From Clostridiales bacterium (lineage in GTDB: Bacteria; Bacillota_A; Clostridia; Christensenellales; Christensenellaceae), in assembly GCA_003149735.1 (NCBI GenBank), contig QANA01000056.1, positions 47,157 through 81,773 of the forward strand: a stretch of 34,617 bases of DNA, in the 5' to 3' direction. Below the pieces are notes generated by a model, which was not told the DNA's origin, did no database searches, and saw only the letters and a list, made by a program, of their open reading frames with translations. Both the position numbers and the translations under genes were made by a program. Positions 18,036-25,827 of this stretch are shown one piece after another. How positions within the stretch are numbered: the stretch's first letter is position 1; the number at the start of each line of letters is the position of its first letter.

Positions 18036-18390
18036 TGATGCAGTAATGGCAGTTGCCAAAAAACTGGATGAGAAAAAAGCAAGGGATATCGTTCTGCTCG
18101 ATGTGAGCAAAGCGACAATTTTAGCTGAAACATTTATCATCTGCAGCGGTACTTCCCCCAATCAAGTGCGAATGTTGGCCGATGAAACAGAGCGGACTAT
18201 GGCGGAACAGGGCATTTTTAAAAAGAGACTGGAAGGATATCGGGAAGGGCGCTGGGTCGTGGTAGATTTTGGCGATGTACTGGTGCATATTTTTCATCGG
18301 GAAGAGCGAGAATTCTATGATATTGAGCGGCTGTGGAAGAATGAAGGAAATTACCTCAATTATATTGGTGAACAGCCTGCTGAAAACTGA
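18022..18390 (+). CDS. rsfS: Ribosomal silencing factor RsfS (Iojap family)
   Basis: A 122-residue protein that binds uL14 and prevents joining of the ribosomal subunits during starvation. The conserved blocks ARDIVLLDVSK, ETFIICSGTSPNQVR, LEGYREGRWVVVDFGDVLVHIF and FYDIERLW are all present. The ATG at 18022 is chosen over 18016 because AAGGAG (18009-18014) lies 7 nt upstream of the former and touches the latter. Confidence 0.93.
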   Translation: MKQFDDAVMAVAKKLDEKKARDIVLLDVSKATILAETFIICSGTSPNQVRMLADETERTMAEQGIFKKRLEGYREGRWVVVDFGDVLVHIFHREEREFYDIERLWKNEGNYLNYIGEQPAEN

Positions 18391-18397
18391 AATATAT

Positions 18398-18428
18398 AAA
18401 AAGCATCGCCTGAGGCGATGCTTTTTTT
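18398..18428. terminator. Bidirectional Rho-independent terminator between rsfS and the M28-like gene
   Basis: An 8-bp GC-rich stem (GCATCGCC / GGCGATGC) with a 3-nt loop (TGA) is flanked by A5 on one side and T7 on the other, so it can work in both directions between the convergent genes. Confidence 0.9.
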
Positions 18429-19290
18429 AATACTGTGATTCATGGGTGGTTTTGGATTGGAAAGTATGAAGCACACCGGCTGCAATATCAGCAGCTTGCT
18501 GGCAGGCCGAAACGTATAATGTGTCATCATCTGGCGTACAGAGCGGACCGGAATGATATCCCAGATTACTATGCTGTACCATGCTGATTTCTGCCCTCGG
18601 TCGTTTTCCTACCTTTTTACATAAAGGGATATGAAAATCCGGCAGTGATATTAGCATAGGTGGAGTAGCTGCGATCAACGGAGTTGTACCTGAACCGGTC
18701 AGATGAAAAAGCAAGAATGGTTTTTCGCGGAGTACTTGCCGGTACTTTTTCTGAAAGAAACGTTTTCCTGAAGGAAAAAAAGCGCTGTTATCCAATAAAA
18801 CAACGCACAGGTTGCCTGGATATTGTCTGCAAAAAGCATGCAAAGCCACTAATCCGGATGAGTAGTTGGCATTTACAGGATTTGCAAATGCGCAGCAGGC
18901 TGCTAAAGCAAGCGGAAGGAATAACAACAACGAAAAAAACCATGCCCAATGAAAAAGGCGAACGATAAACCAACAAATACAAAACAATAATACCAACGGG
19001 ATGGCAATTTGCAAAAATTGTGCCAAAGGGTTTCCATAATAGCGGCGATAGGGGAAAAAGCAACGCTTGGGAGTATCATAATAAGCGGCAACGATTGCAT
19101 CCGCCTGAGAGGGGTCTCCGAATACCATATTGGTACAAGAAAAGCCAAATTGATGTTTACGCTCTAAAAGTACAGGCGCCTGCACAGAATACTGTTTTGC
19201 TGCAAAGTGAATAAAGGCTTCTTTTTGATTGGGAAAATGGCGCACCGGATAGTACCGCAGTAAAATATCGGAAAATTCACGGGTAGTCAT
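18427..19290 (-). CDS. M28-peptidase-like membrane protein with the metal-binding residues lost
   Basis: A 287-residue protein with the architecture of a clostridial M28 aminopeptidase family. It has an N-terminal YPVRHFPNQKEAF segment, a NMVFGDPSQADAIVAAYYDTP strand, two inserted membrane helices (about 89-135) and then a second half of the peptidase fold. As I recall the family, the metal ligands are H of AHYDT, D of NDNTSG, EE of DNEE and H of HTxxDT. Here the corresponding positions appear to read Tyr70, Asn142 (in NANYSSG), Ser169-Ala170 (in DNSAFF) and Cys241 (in CTPDDDT). Fold retained and ligands replaced suggests a pseudo-enzyme. GGGAGGA precedes the ATG. Confidence 0.65.
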   Translation of the reverse strand: MTTREFSDILLRYYPVRHFPNQKEAFIHFAAKQYSVQAPVLLERKHQFGFSCTNMVFGDPSQADAIVAAYYDTPKRCFFPYRRYYGNPLAQFLQIAIPLVLLFCICWFIVRLFHWAWFFSLLLFLPLALAACCAFANPVNANYSSGLVALHAFCRQYPGNLCVVLLDNSAFFPSGKRFFQKKYRQVLREKPFLLFHLTGSGTTPLIAATPPMLISLPDFHIPLCKKVGKRPRAEISMVQHSNLGYHSGPLCTPDDDTLYVSACQQAADIAAGVLHTFQSKTTHESQY

Positions 19291-19396
19291 AGAAAATCCT
19301 CCCTATCGGTTTCTATTATTATAACAGAAGCATGAATTGGAAGAATATGATAAAATTGTAAAAAAATCAAAAGTGGTTTTCTATTTCGCGCTGCTG

Positions 19397-19405
19397 TGCT
19401 ATAAT
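19397..19405 (+). promoter_or_regulatory. Extended -10 promoter of the dacA-type gene
   Basis: TGCTATAAT is an extended -10 element (TGn plus TATAAT) 54 bp before the TTG start. No good -35 hexamer is seen, which is common for extended -10 promoters. Confidence 0.5.
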
Positions 19406-19458
19406 ATTTTTTATGGTAATTTTGCAACAAAACATTTTGAAATGGAGGCAGGATCGGA

Positions 19459-21081
19459 TTGAATAAAACGGTGATGCGTATTGTACTGTGTTTATTGGCA
19501 TTTATGATAATCTTTTCCTGCATATATTCTGTATTTGCCGCAGGAATTGATGAAGCTGATATCACGGCAGCCGCGGTGATTTTAGTTGATGCGGAAACGG
19601 GCGCGGTTCTCTATGAAAAAAATGCGGATGCACAGAGGGCACCGGCCAGTACAACCAAACTGCTTACAGCGGTTTTGGCATTGGAAAATCTGCAGATGGA
19701 TCAGGAAATAACGGTCCCGCCGGAGGCTCAGACAAGCGGCTCCAATATGGGATTAAAGCCGGGGCAGATTGTTACGGTTGAAACGCTGCTATACGGATTG
19801 CTGCTTAGTTCAGGTAATGATGCAGCAGTGACGTTGGCCATTGCAATAAGCGGAACGGTAGAAGCCTTTGCACAAAAAATGAATGAAAAGGCACAGGCAT
19901 TGGGAATGTTGAATTCCCATTTTGTGACCGCTTCCGGATTGGATGCCGAAGGGCATTATGTAACGGTACGGGATATGTCCATTCTGGCACGCTATGCTTA
20001 TAGTATTGAAGAGCTGCGTACGATTATGGCAACGGAAGAGAAAACATTGTATACCGTTGATAAAAGTGTCAGTTACCAATTGGAAAACACCAATTTGTTG
20101 ATTCATACTCCACGGCTGGATGGAAATGGTGAACCTTATACCGGGGCTTCCTATCTTTATGAATATGCTACTGGAATGAAAACAGGCTCTACCAGAAATT
20201 CAGACGGCTGCCTTGTGGCAAGCGCGGAAAAAGATGGGCAAAAGTTAATTGCCTTGATTTTTGGGGATAATTCCGATGGAGAAAAAGATCGTTGGAAGAT
20301 AGCTGCCAAATTATTTGATTATGGGTTTTCCAATTATAGAAATTTCTCTCTTACTGAGCTGATTGGCGGGACAGTAGGGTTGGATGTGGTAGGCGGGCCG
20401 GTGATCAATGGAGCGGCGGCAAAGCTTCAGTGTATGCCTGTTTCTCAGGAAGGCGTTGAAGTGATTACTTTGCCGGTAGATAGCGACCTGAGTGCGATTG
20501 AATATACGATTGAGCCGAACAGTGCTGCTCTGAATGCCCCTATTTCCGAAGGAACGGTTGTGGGGGATATAGAGATTACGCTCAATGGTGAACTGTTGCT
20601 TAGTGGCCATTTGATAGCCGCAGAAGCAATGATGACGGCAGAGGAGTATGCAAAGCTTTCCGGAACCCAATCGGAAATATCGAATTTGCTCAATTTGGAT
20701 ACAGAAAAACGACAAAATCTGCGTAAATATACGTGGCTGTGGCTGTTGATTCCTTTCGGAGGCGTTGTTTTCCTGATATGGCGAGGGCTGCAAAATAATC
20801 GGCATTCTCGCAGGCGGTATCGTGGTGCAGCTGTGAGAAGTTCGCGTATGGCACAGCAGAAAAATTTAATGGATGGACATAGCTATCGCAAAACTGCGCG
20901 GCCGGTCAGTAGAATTGCAGCGCAAAACGGATCCAGACAGGCGGTAGTCCGCCGTACTTCGGTAAGTCGGGCAAGCAGTAGAGTCAATGGCTCGCGGCGC
21001 AGTGCAGTACGCCGTACTGCAACGGTGCAGCAAATACGCCCCAATGTGAGAAGAACACGCCGGAGTGGCAGAGAAATATAA
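19459..21081 (+). CDS. dacA: D-alanyl-D-alanine carboxypeptidase (DacA type) with a long basic C-terminal tail
   Basis: A 540-residue penicillin-binding protein that trims the terminal D-Ala from peptidoglycan stem peptides outside the membrane. A signal peptide (about 1-28) precedes the catalytic domain with STTK (64-67), SGN (118-120) and KTG (241-243). A PBP5-like C-terminal beta domain follows (about 290-410), then a membrane helix (about 423-441). Instead of ending at this anchor, the protein continues for 99 residues rich in Arg (26) and Ser with only two acidic residues. The start is a TTG with GGAGG 10 nt upstream; no better start lies between it and the signal helix. Confidence 0.9.
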   Translation: MNKTVMRIVLCLLAFMIIFSCIYSVFAAGIDEADITAAAVILVDAETGAVLYEKNADAQRAPASTTKLLTAVLALENLQMDQEITVPPEAQTSGSNMGLKPGQIVTVETLLYGLLLSSGNDAAVTLAIAISGTVEAFAQKMNEKAQALGMLNSHFVTASGLDAEGHYVTVRDMSILARYAYSIEELRTIMATEEKTLYTVDKSVSYQLENTNLLIHTPRLDGNGEPYTGASYLYEYATGMKTGSTRNSDGCLVASAEKDGQKLIALIFGDNSDGEKDRWKIAAKLFDYGFSNYRNFSLTELIGGTVGLDVVGGPVINGAAAKLQCMPVSQEGVEVITLPVDSDLSAIEYTIEPNSAALNAPISEGTVVGDIEITLNGELLLSGHLIAAEAMMTAEEYAKLSGTQSEISNLLNLDTEKRQNLRKYTWLWLLIPFGGVVFLIWRGLQNNRHSRRRYRGAAVRSSRMAQQKNLMDGHSYRKTARPVSRIAAQNGSRQAVVRRTSVSRASSRVNGSRRSAVRRTATVQQIRPNVRRTRRSGREI

Positions 21082-21112
21082 GAGCAGGAATTTGATTTCC
21101 TGCTCTTTTTTA
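21079..21112. terminator. Bidirectional terminator between the dacA-type and PhnP-like genes
   Basis: An inverted repeat of AAGAGCAGGAA and TTCCTGCTCTT runs into a T tract on the plus strand and an A tract on the other side. The minus-strand gene's stop codon (21110-21112) lies inside the T tract. Confidence 0.85.
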
Positions 21113-21904
21113 GGAAATATTGAGCTGCATACCGTCATATGCGAAACAGAGTGCGTAGTCGGCATAGATCTGTTCCGGAGCGCAATAATCATCGTAGGAA
21201 AGCTGCTCAAATTCTTCAATATGCGTGATAACAGCCTGTTTGGGCTGATAGTGCGCGAGCAACGGTAAAGTATGCTGCAGGAAACTGGTTTCTCCCGGAT
21301 AGGATGCACGCAAGTTTCCCATTCCCAAAATCATACAATGGCAATCATGTAATTGTGGCAGATTAAAAGGAATTGCATTAACATGACATGGACAATAAAA
21401 GACGCGGCAGCCTGTCTGCTCTATGAGAAATCCATCGGCAAATTCATTGCTCAGAGGGATGCGGGTAATGCAAAAGTCGGCAATTTGAAGAAATGGTAGT
21501 TCATCGAGCGTACAGAATTGCTCTTCAGCATAATAATCCAGCAGCGAAGAGAAGGAATTTATGCCAAGACGAATCCCGCCTCTTGGCAGGTGCACTGCAA
21601 CGGGCGGCAGTGTATCCGGCCGTAATTCCATAATCTGCTCAATCACACGCAGGCCAAGTGTGTGATCCGGATGAAAATGGGAAAGGAAAAGGTGGGTCGG
21701 GCAGGAGATACTTTGTTCGGTTAGAGAAATGGATATGCTTTCGGGCGCATCGAACAGAGTATGAATTTCAGGCAAATAAAGGCTTTGCCCTCTGCGCATA
21801 TATCGGCCTCCCAATTTCTGAGCCTGTTGGCAGATGAAACAGTTACAACAAGGGCGGGGGATGGGAATGGAACCACCGCTGCCCAAAATGGAAATTTTCA
21901 TCAT
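21110..21904 (-). CDS. Metallo-beta-lactamase-fold hydrolase (PhnP-like)
   Basis: A 264-residue predicted metal-dependent hydrolase. The metal site is in HFHPDHTLGL (HxHxDH). Other elements are the N-terminal GSGGSIPIPRPCCNCFICQQA, resembling the Cys-rich zinc segment of PhnP-type enzymes, YCPCHVNAI, and a late ITHIEEF supplying a histidine. PhnP itself hydrolyses cyclic ribose phosphodiesters, but no phn genes are in the window, so the substrate is open. The start at 21904 (two adjacent Met codons) is favoured by GGAG 9 nt upstream. It is divergent from the LTA-synthase-like gene. Confidence 0.8.
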   Translation of the reverse strand: MMKISILGSGGSIPIPRPCCNCFICQQAQKLGGRYMRRGQSLYLPEIHTLFDAPESISISLTEQSISCPTHLFLSHFHPDHTLGLRVIEQIMELRPDTLPPVAVHLPRGGIRLGINSFSSLLDYYAEEQFCTLDELPFLQIADFCITRIPLSNEFADGFLIEQTGCRVFYCPCHVNAIPFNLPQLHDCHCMILGMGNLRASYPGETSFLQHTLPLLAHYQPKQAVITHIEEFEQLSYDDYCAPEQIYADYALCFAYDGMQLNIS

Positions 21905-21966
21905 AAAAAAGGACTCCAAATGTAAACTTTATGAGTTGGATAGATGCATTATACTGCAAAAAACGC

Positions 21967-21972
21967 TATAAT
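21967..21972 (+). promoter_or_regulatory. Candidate -10 box of the LTA-synthase-like gene
   Basis: A perfect TATAAT 65 bp before the start at 22037. No convincing -35 hexamer lies at the right distance. Confidence 0.35.
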
Positions 21973-22036
21973 ACTATTATCGCCTGTCCAAATAGATAAA
22001 AAGAGGCAAAAAAGGAAATAAGTAAGGAACATCAGG

Positions 22037-24088
22037 ATGGAAGAAATACAGATCGAATCAAATCAGAAAAAGCAGCGGAGGCTCCGTTTTATGGGTGTGC
22101 AACCGTTGTTTTTTGTGTTGCTGGCAATCTATGCGGCTTTGATTATTTATGTGGCTTGCAGCTGGAAACTGTTTTATGACGTAAAAAAGGAACTTTGGTG
22201 GCTGAATCTGGTCTACGCGGGGCTTTTTTTACTGGGAATTGGATTTTTCTTCTTTTTCCGTTTTCGCGCACATAAATCAAAAGGGGTATTGTTGAATCAT
22301 CTGCTGTTGACCGTATTGGCAGCGTTTTTTTCTTACTACCAGATTGAAATGCTGGGCTTTAATGATATTATCAAGGAAGAAGTGCAGGCTGTATTTATCA
22401 ATTGGGGATTGATCCTGTTGATCTATCTGCTGGGCTATGTTTTGACCAACCGCTTCCGAGGGGCAGTTATTTTTGGTAATACGCTTTGCTTTGTGTTGGC
22501 CGTGACAAATCACCTGGTATTTCTTTTCCGCGGTACACCACTGCTACCCAATGATATCTATGCAACGCAGACGGCAATGAGCGTACTGGGGCAGATGAAA
22601 TACGAAGTGTCGTATCAGACGATACTGGGTGTACTCCCATGGGTGTTGAATTATGCCATTGCAGGTAATATAACCTATAAAAATCAGTCGTGGAAAGCGC
22701 ATCTGATTGCAAAAATCGGAGGTACCGTAGTGATTACGGCAGTGATGCTGTTGTGTATTTGTACTGATGCGTTGCTGTATTGCGGGACTTCAATCAGTTA
22801 TTGGAATACGGTAAAAAGCTGCAATGCAAATGGCGAAGTGATGCAGTTTATGATCTATATTCGCAAATCGCAGGTCGAAAAACCGGAAGAATATTCTCTG
22901 CAACGAATTGAGGAGATTGAGAATCAATATGCTTCTCTTGGAGAACAGGGAGAACAACCGGTGAGTGAGGAGAATCCCAATGTGATTGTCATTATGAACG
23001 AAGCCTTTTCAGACCTTTCTGTAATACAATCATTTGAGACGAATGAGGATTATTTGCCCTTTTTCCGCAGCCTGACGGAAAATACTATAAAGGGGCAGAT
23101 GGTTGCTTCCATTAAAGGCGGAGGCACCTGTAATACGGAGTTTGAATTTCTGACCAGCAGTTCTCAGGCATTTTTGCCTGCTTCCTGCCTGCCTTACCAG
23201 CAGTATATTCATTCGGATATGCCTTCGATGGCCAGCATTATGAAAGGGCAGGGGTATCAGGTGTTGGCGATACACCCCTATTATGCGACCGGGTGGCGCC
23301 GTTCGACGGTATATCCTCTGCTGGGCTTTGATAAATTCCACAGCCTGGAGGATTTCCCGTCTTATGCGCAGAAAGGCAGACTGCGCCTGATTACAGATTA
23401 TGCCAACTATCAATATCTGATTGAGCGTTTTGAAGAAAAGGAAGCAGATGCTCCCATATTTATCTTTAATGTGACCATGCAGAACCATTCTGGCTATTCC
23501 AGCGATTATAATTTTACTGAACGGATTACGTTAAACGATTATGATTCGGAAGAGTATCTCAATGCCGAAGTATATCTTTCACTGATGAGACAATCGGATT
23601 CGGCTTTTAAATATCTGATTGAATATTTTAAGAAAGTAGACGAACCGACCATTGTCGTGATGTTTGGGGATCACCAACCGGGGGATATGAATGCATTTTT
23701 GGATGCACTAAGTGCGGATCTGAGCGATTCCTTGGAGGATCTTTCCAAATTATATGTGGTGCCCTATATTATCTGGGCCAACTATGAAATAGGAGAGAAG
23801 GATATAGAATATATCAGTGCAAACTATTTGAGTAGCGTAGTGATGGAAATGGCAGGAATCCAGTTGCCTGCATACAATTCTTTCTTGCTGCAGCTGCGGG
23901 AGGAATTTCCGGTGATTTCTTCCAAAATCTGTATTGATCGTTTGGGAAATTATATAAGCCCTACGGAAGCTTTGACGCACAGTGAAATGGTGCGGGAATA
24001 CCAGCTGCTGCAGTATAATAATTTATTTGACAGTAAAAACCGTAATGAATTATTCTTTTATGGTTATGAAACAAGTCAGGAGCAATAG
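22037..24088 (+). CDS. LTA synthase family protein (phosphoglycerol transferase / sulfatase fold)
   Basis: A 683-residue membrane enzyme that would transfer glycerol phosphate or a similar group to an envelope polymer. An N-terminal membrane part of about six or seven helices (residues 20-250) precedes an extracellular sulfatase-fold domain. That domain has the metal ligand Glu322 in MNEAFSDL, the nucleophilic threonine in GGGTCNTEFEFLT (Thr364) and GDHQPGD (544-550). These match active members of the family. The natural product could be a lipoteichoic acid or a glycerol-phosphate decoration of glycans; sequence alone does not decide. It has a weak ribosome site (AAGGAAC) and its own terminator. 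Confidence 0.88.
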   Translation: MEEIQIESNQKKQRRLRFMGVQPLFFVLLAIYAALIIYVACSWKLFYDVKKELWWLNLVYAGLFLLGIGFFFFFRFRAHKSKGVLLNHLLLTVLAAFFSYYQIEMLGFNDIIKEEVQAVFINWGLILLIYLLGYVLTNRFRGAVIFGNTLCFVLAVTNHLVFLFRGTPLLPNDIYATQTAMSVLGQMKYEVSYQTILGVLPWVLNYAIAGNITYKNQSWKAHLIAKIGGTVVITAVMLLCICTDALLYCGTSISYWNTVKSCNANGEVMQFMIYIRKSQVEKPEEYSLQRIEEIENQYASLGEQGEQPVSEENPNVIVIMNEAFSDLSVIQSFETNEDYLPFFRSLTENTIKGQMVASIKGGGTCNTEFEFLTSSSQAFLPASCLPYQQYIHSDMPSMASIMKGQGYQVLAIHPYYATGWRRSTVYPLLGFDKFHSLEDFPSYAQKGRLRLITDYANYQYLIERFEEKEADAPIFIFNVTMQNHSGYSSDYNFTERITLNDYDSEEYLNAEVYLSLMRQSDSAFKYLIEYFKKVDEPTIVVMFGDHQPGDMNAFLDALSADLSDSLEDLSKLYVVPYIIWANYEIGEKDIEYISANYLSSVVMEMAGIQLPAYNSFLLQLREEFPVISSKICIDRLGNYISPTEALTHSEMVREYQLLQYNNLFDSKNRNELFFYGYETSQEQ

Positions 24089-24106
24089 CTTTCAGTCTTG
24101 AAAATC

Positions 24107-24137
24107 AAAGAGCATGGCATATAGCCATGCTCTTTTT
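24107..24137. terminator. Bidirectional terminator between the LTA-synthase-like gene and deoC
   Basis: A 12-bp perfect stem (AAAGAGCATGGC / GCCATGCTCTTT) with a 4-nt ATAT loop ends in a T tract, and has AAAATCAAAG on the other side. It lies between convergent genes. Confidence 0.85.
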
Positions 24138-24190
24138 CATCTGAAAATTATTCGCAGATTGTGACAATAGATCATCGGAACATGAAGATC

Positions 24191-24871
24191 TCAATCAGTT
24201 TGCTTCGCGGCGGCAATTTCTGCGGCAATAGACAGCATACTGCTGGTACCGATACGATCTGCACCCGCAGCAACCATATCCAGAGCCTGTTGCAGAGTGC
24301 GGATTCCGCCTGCCGCTTTCACCTTAGCCCGATCTCCAACTACCTCACGCATCAATCGAATATCTTCCACGGTTGCACCGCCGTAGGAAAGCCCGGTTGA
24401 AGTTTTTACAAAATCGGCTCCGGCTTTAACGCAAATTTCACAGGCACGAATTTTTTCTTCTCTCGTCAGCAAACAGGTTTCCAGGATTACTTTTAAAATA
24501 GCACGATCGGTGCATGCTTCCCGTACACCACAGATATCACGGTAAACAGCATCAAAATCCCCGGATTTCATGGCACCGATATTCAGCACAATATCGATTT
24601 CCTGTGCGCCATCGGCAATGGAAGTGCGTGCCTCAAAAGCTTTTACTGCGGCAGGTTGTGCACCGAATGGAAAACCGGCGGTTGCGCCTACCTTGACTTT
24701 GCTGCCGGCCAATTGTTCTGCAACCAATGGTGTATAATAACCGTGCGTGAAGACAGTGGCAGCGCCGTAAGTGATGGCTTCCTGGCAGAGCTGGATGATT
24801 TGTTCCTTGCTGGCTTCTGCTTTGAGCAGTGTGTGATCAATAATGGAAAGAATGGAATTTTGATCGATCAT
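24191..24871 (-). CDS. deoC: Deoxyribose-phosphate aldolase
   Basis: This enzyme cleaves 2-deoxyribose 5-phosphate to glyceraldehyde 3-phosphate and acetaldehyde in deoxynucleoside catabolism. The 226-residue protein shows DHTLLKAEA, EIDIVLNIGAMKSG, FVKTSTGLSYGGAT with the Schiff-base lysine, and VKAAGGIRT with the proton-relay lysine. All active-site features are present. AAGGAG precedes the ATG. It starts 10 nt after the nucleotidyltransferase stop codon, so it is the last gene of the galK-like operon rather than part of a typical deo operon. Confidence 0.94.
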   Translation of the reverse strand: MIDQNSILSIIDHTLLKAEASKEQIIQLCQEAITYGAATVFTHGYYTPLVAEQLAGSKVKVGATAGFPFGAQPAAVKAFEARTSIADGAQEIDIVLNIGAMKSGDFDAVYRDICGVREACTDRAILKVILETCLLTREEKIRACEICVKAGADFVKTSTGLSYGGATVEDIRLMREVVGDRAKVKAAGGIRTLQQALDMVAAGADRIGTSSMLSIAAEIAAAKQTD

Positions 24872-24881
24872 AATAGACTCC

Positions 24882-25793
24882 TTATTTGAGGCAGGCAGGA
24901 TAGATGCCTGTATTTTGCATTTGAGTCAGGCCACGGGAAACATCCTCGCGGTCAGAGGGATAAGTGATGCCCATCCAGGCGCAATCACAGGGAAGCACTT
25001 CTACGTGCATGCGGCCGGTACGGATCAGATCGTCTACCATAGTAGGCAGGACGTATTCACTGGTCAGATCATCAGGCTGTAAGGAATGAATAAAACGATC
25101 AAAGCAATGCTGGGCTTCCACAAACACGGAGGGCTGGAAGCCCCAGAAATTCATGGAAACAATGCTTTCTCCATCCAGAAGTTGCCCGTCTTCTTTTCCG
25201 TAGTTGCTGGTGATCAAGCCATTTTCCAACGGCATGATCTGATAAGTTTCAGTGACACCGATCAGTTTACCGCCGATTGTACGGCAAATGCCACGGTTGA
25301 CTGTTCCGTTGTGGGAAACCGTATTTTTCAGGCGATAACCCACCATGCAGGCCGCCTGTGCATCGCCGGAAGCGGCTATTTTTTCCAGATGATTTGCACA
25401 AATGGCATAAGATTCTCTGCCATAATAATCATCGGCATTGATAATGGCAAAAGGTTCATGGATGGCGTCTTTTGCAGCCAGAAGCGCCTGCACTGTTCCC
25501 AACATTTTTTTACGCTCAGTGGGCAGCGTATAGCCTGCCGGCAGATAAGCTTCGTCCTGAAAAACATAGACTACTTCAGCTCGAGCCTCGGCAAAAGTGC
25601 CGATCGCTGCTTTGAAGTCTGCTTCAATTTCACGTTTAATAACGAACACAATTTTTTCAAATCCGGCTAAAACCGCATCATAAATTGCATAGTGAATTAA
25701 AATTTCTCCATTGGGGCCGATGGGAGCAATCTGTTTGATGCCACCATAACGGGAACCTAAGCCAGCGGCTAATACCATTAGTGTCTTTTTCAT
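24882..25793 (-). CDS. Sugar-phosphate nucleotidyltransferase family protein
   Basis: A 303-residue nucleotidyltransferase that would join a nucleoside triphosphate and a sugar 1-phosphate. The signature LAAGLGSRYGGIKQ at residues 8-20 contacts the nucleotide, and NADDYYG (119-125) carries the metal-binding aspartates. The C-terminal part (DCAWMGITYPSDREDV) is typical of a clostridial subgroup without an assigned substrate. Its position directly after a galactokinase-like gene, and the absence of galT in the window, suggest that it may activate the sugar 1-phosphate made by that kinase. This is inference. Confidence 0.85.
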   Translation of the reverse strand: MKKTLMVLAAGLGSRYGGIKQIAPIGPNGEILIHYAIYDAVLAGFEKIVFVIKREIEADFKAAIGTFAEARAEVVYVFQDEAYLPAGYTLPTERKKMLGTVQALLAAKDAIHEPFAIINADDYYGRESYAICANHLEKIAASGDAQAACMVGYRLKNTVSHNGTVNRGICRTIGGKLIGVTETYQIMPLENGLITSNYGKEDGQLLDGESIVSMNFWGFQPSVFVEAQHCFDRFIHSLQPDDLTSEYVLPTMVDDLIRTGRMHVEVLPCDCAWMGITYPSDREDVSRGLTQMQNTGIYPACLK

Positions 25794-25827
25794 TACGATT
25801 ATCTTCTCCTATTTCAACTTGATGGGA

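Noticed and set aside
25086..25670. 194-codon plus-strand ORF opposite the sugar nucleotidyltransferase
   Set aside because: The minus-strand product has all family motifs; this frame has none.
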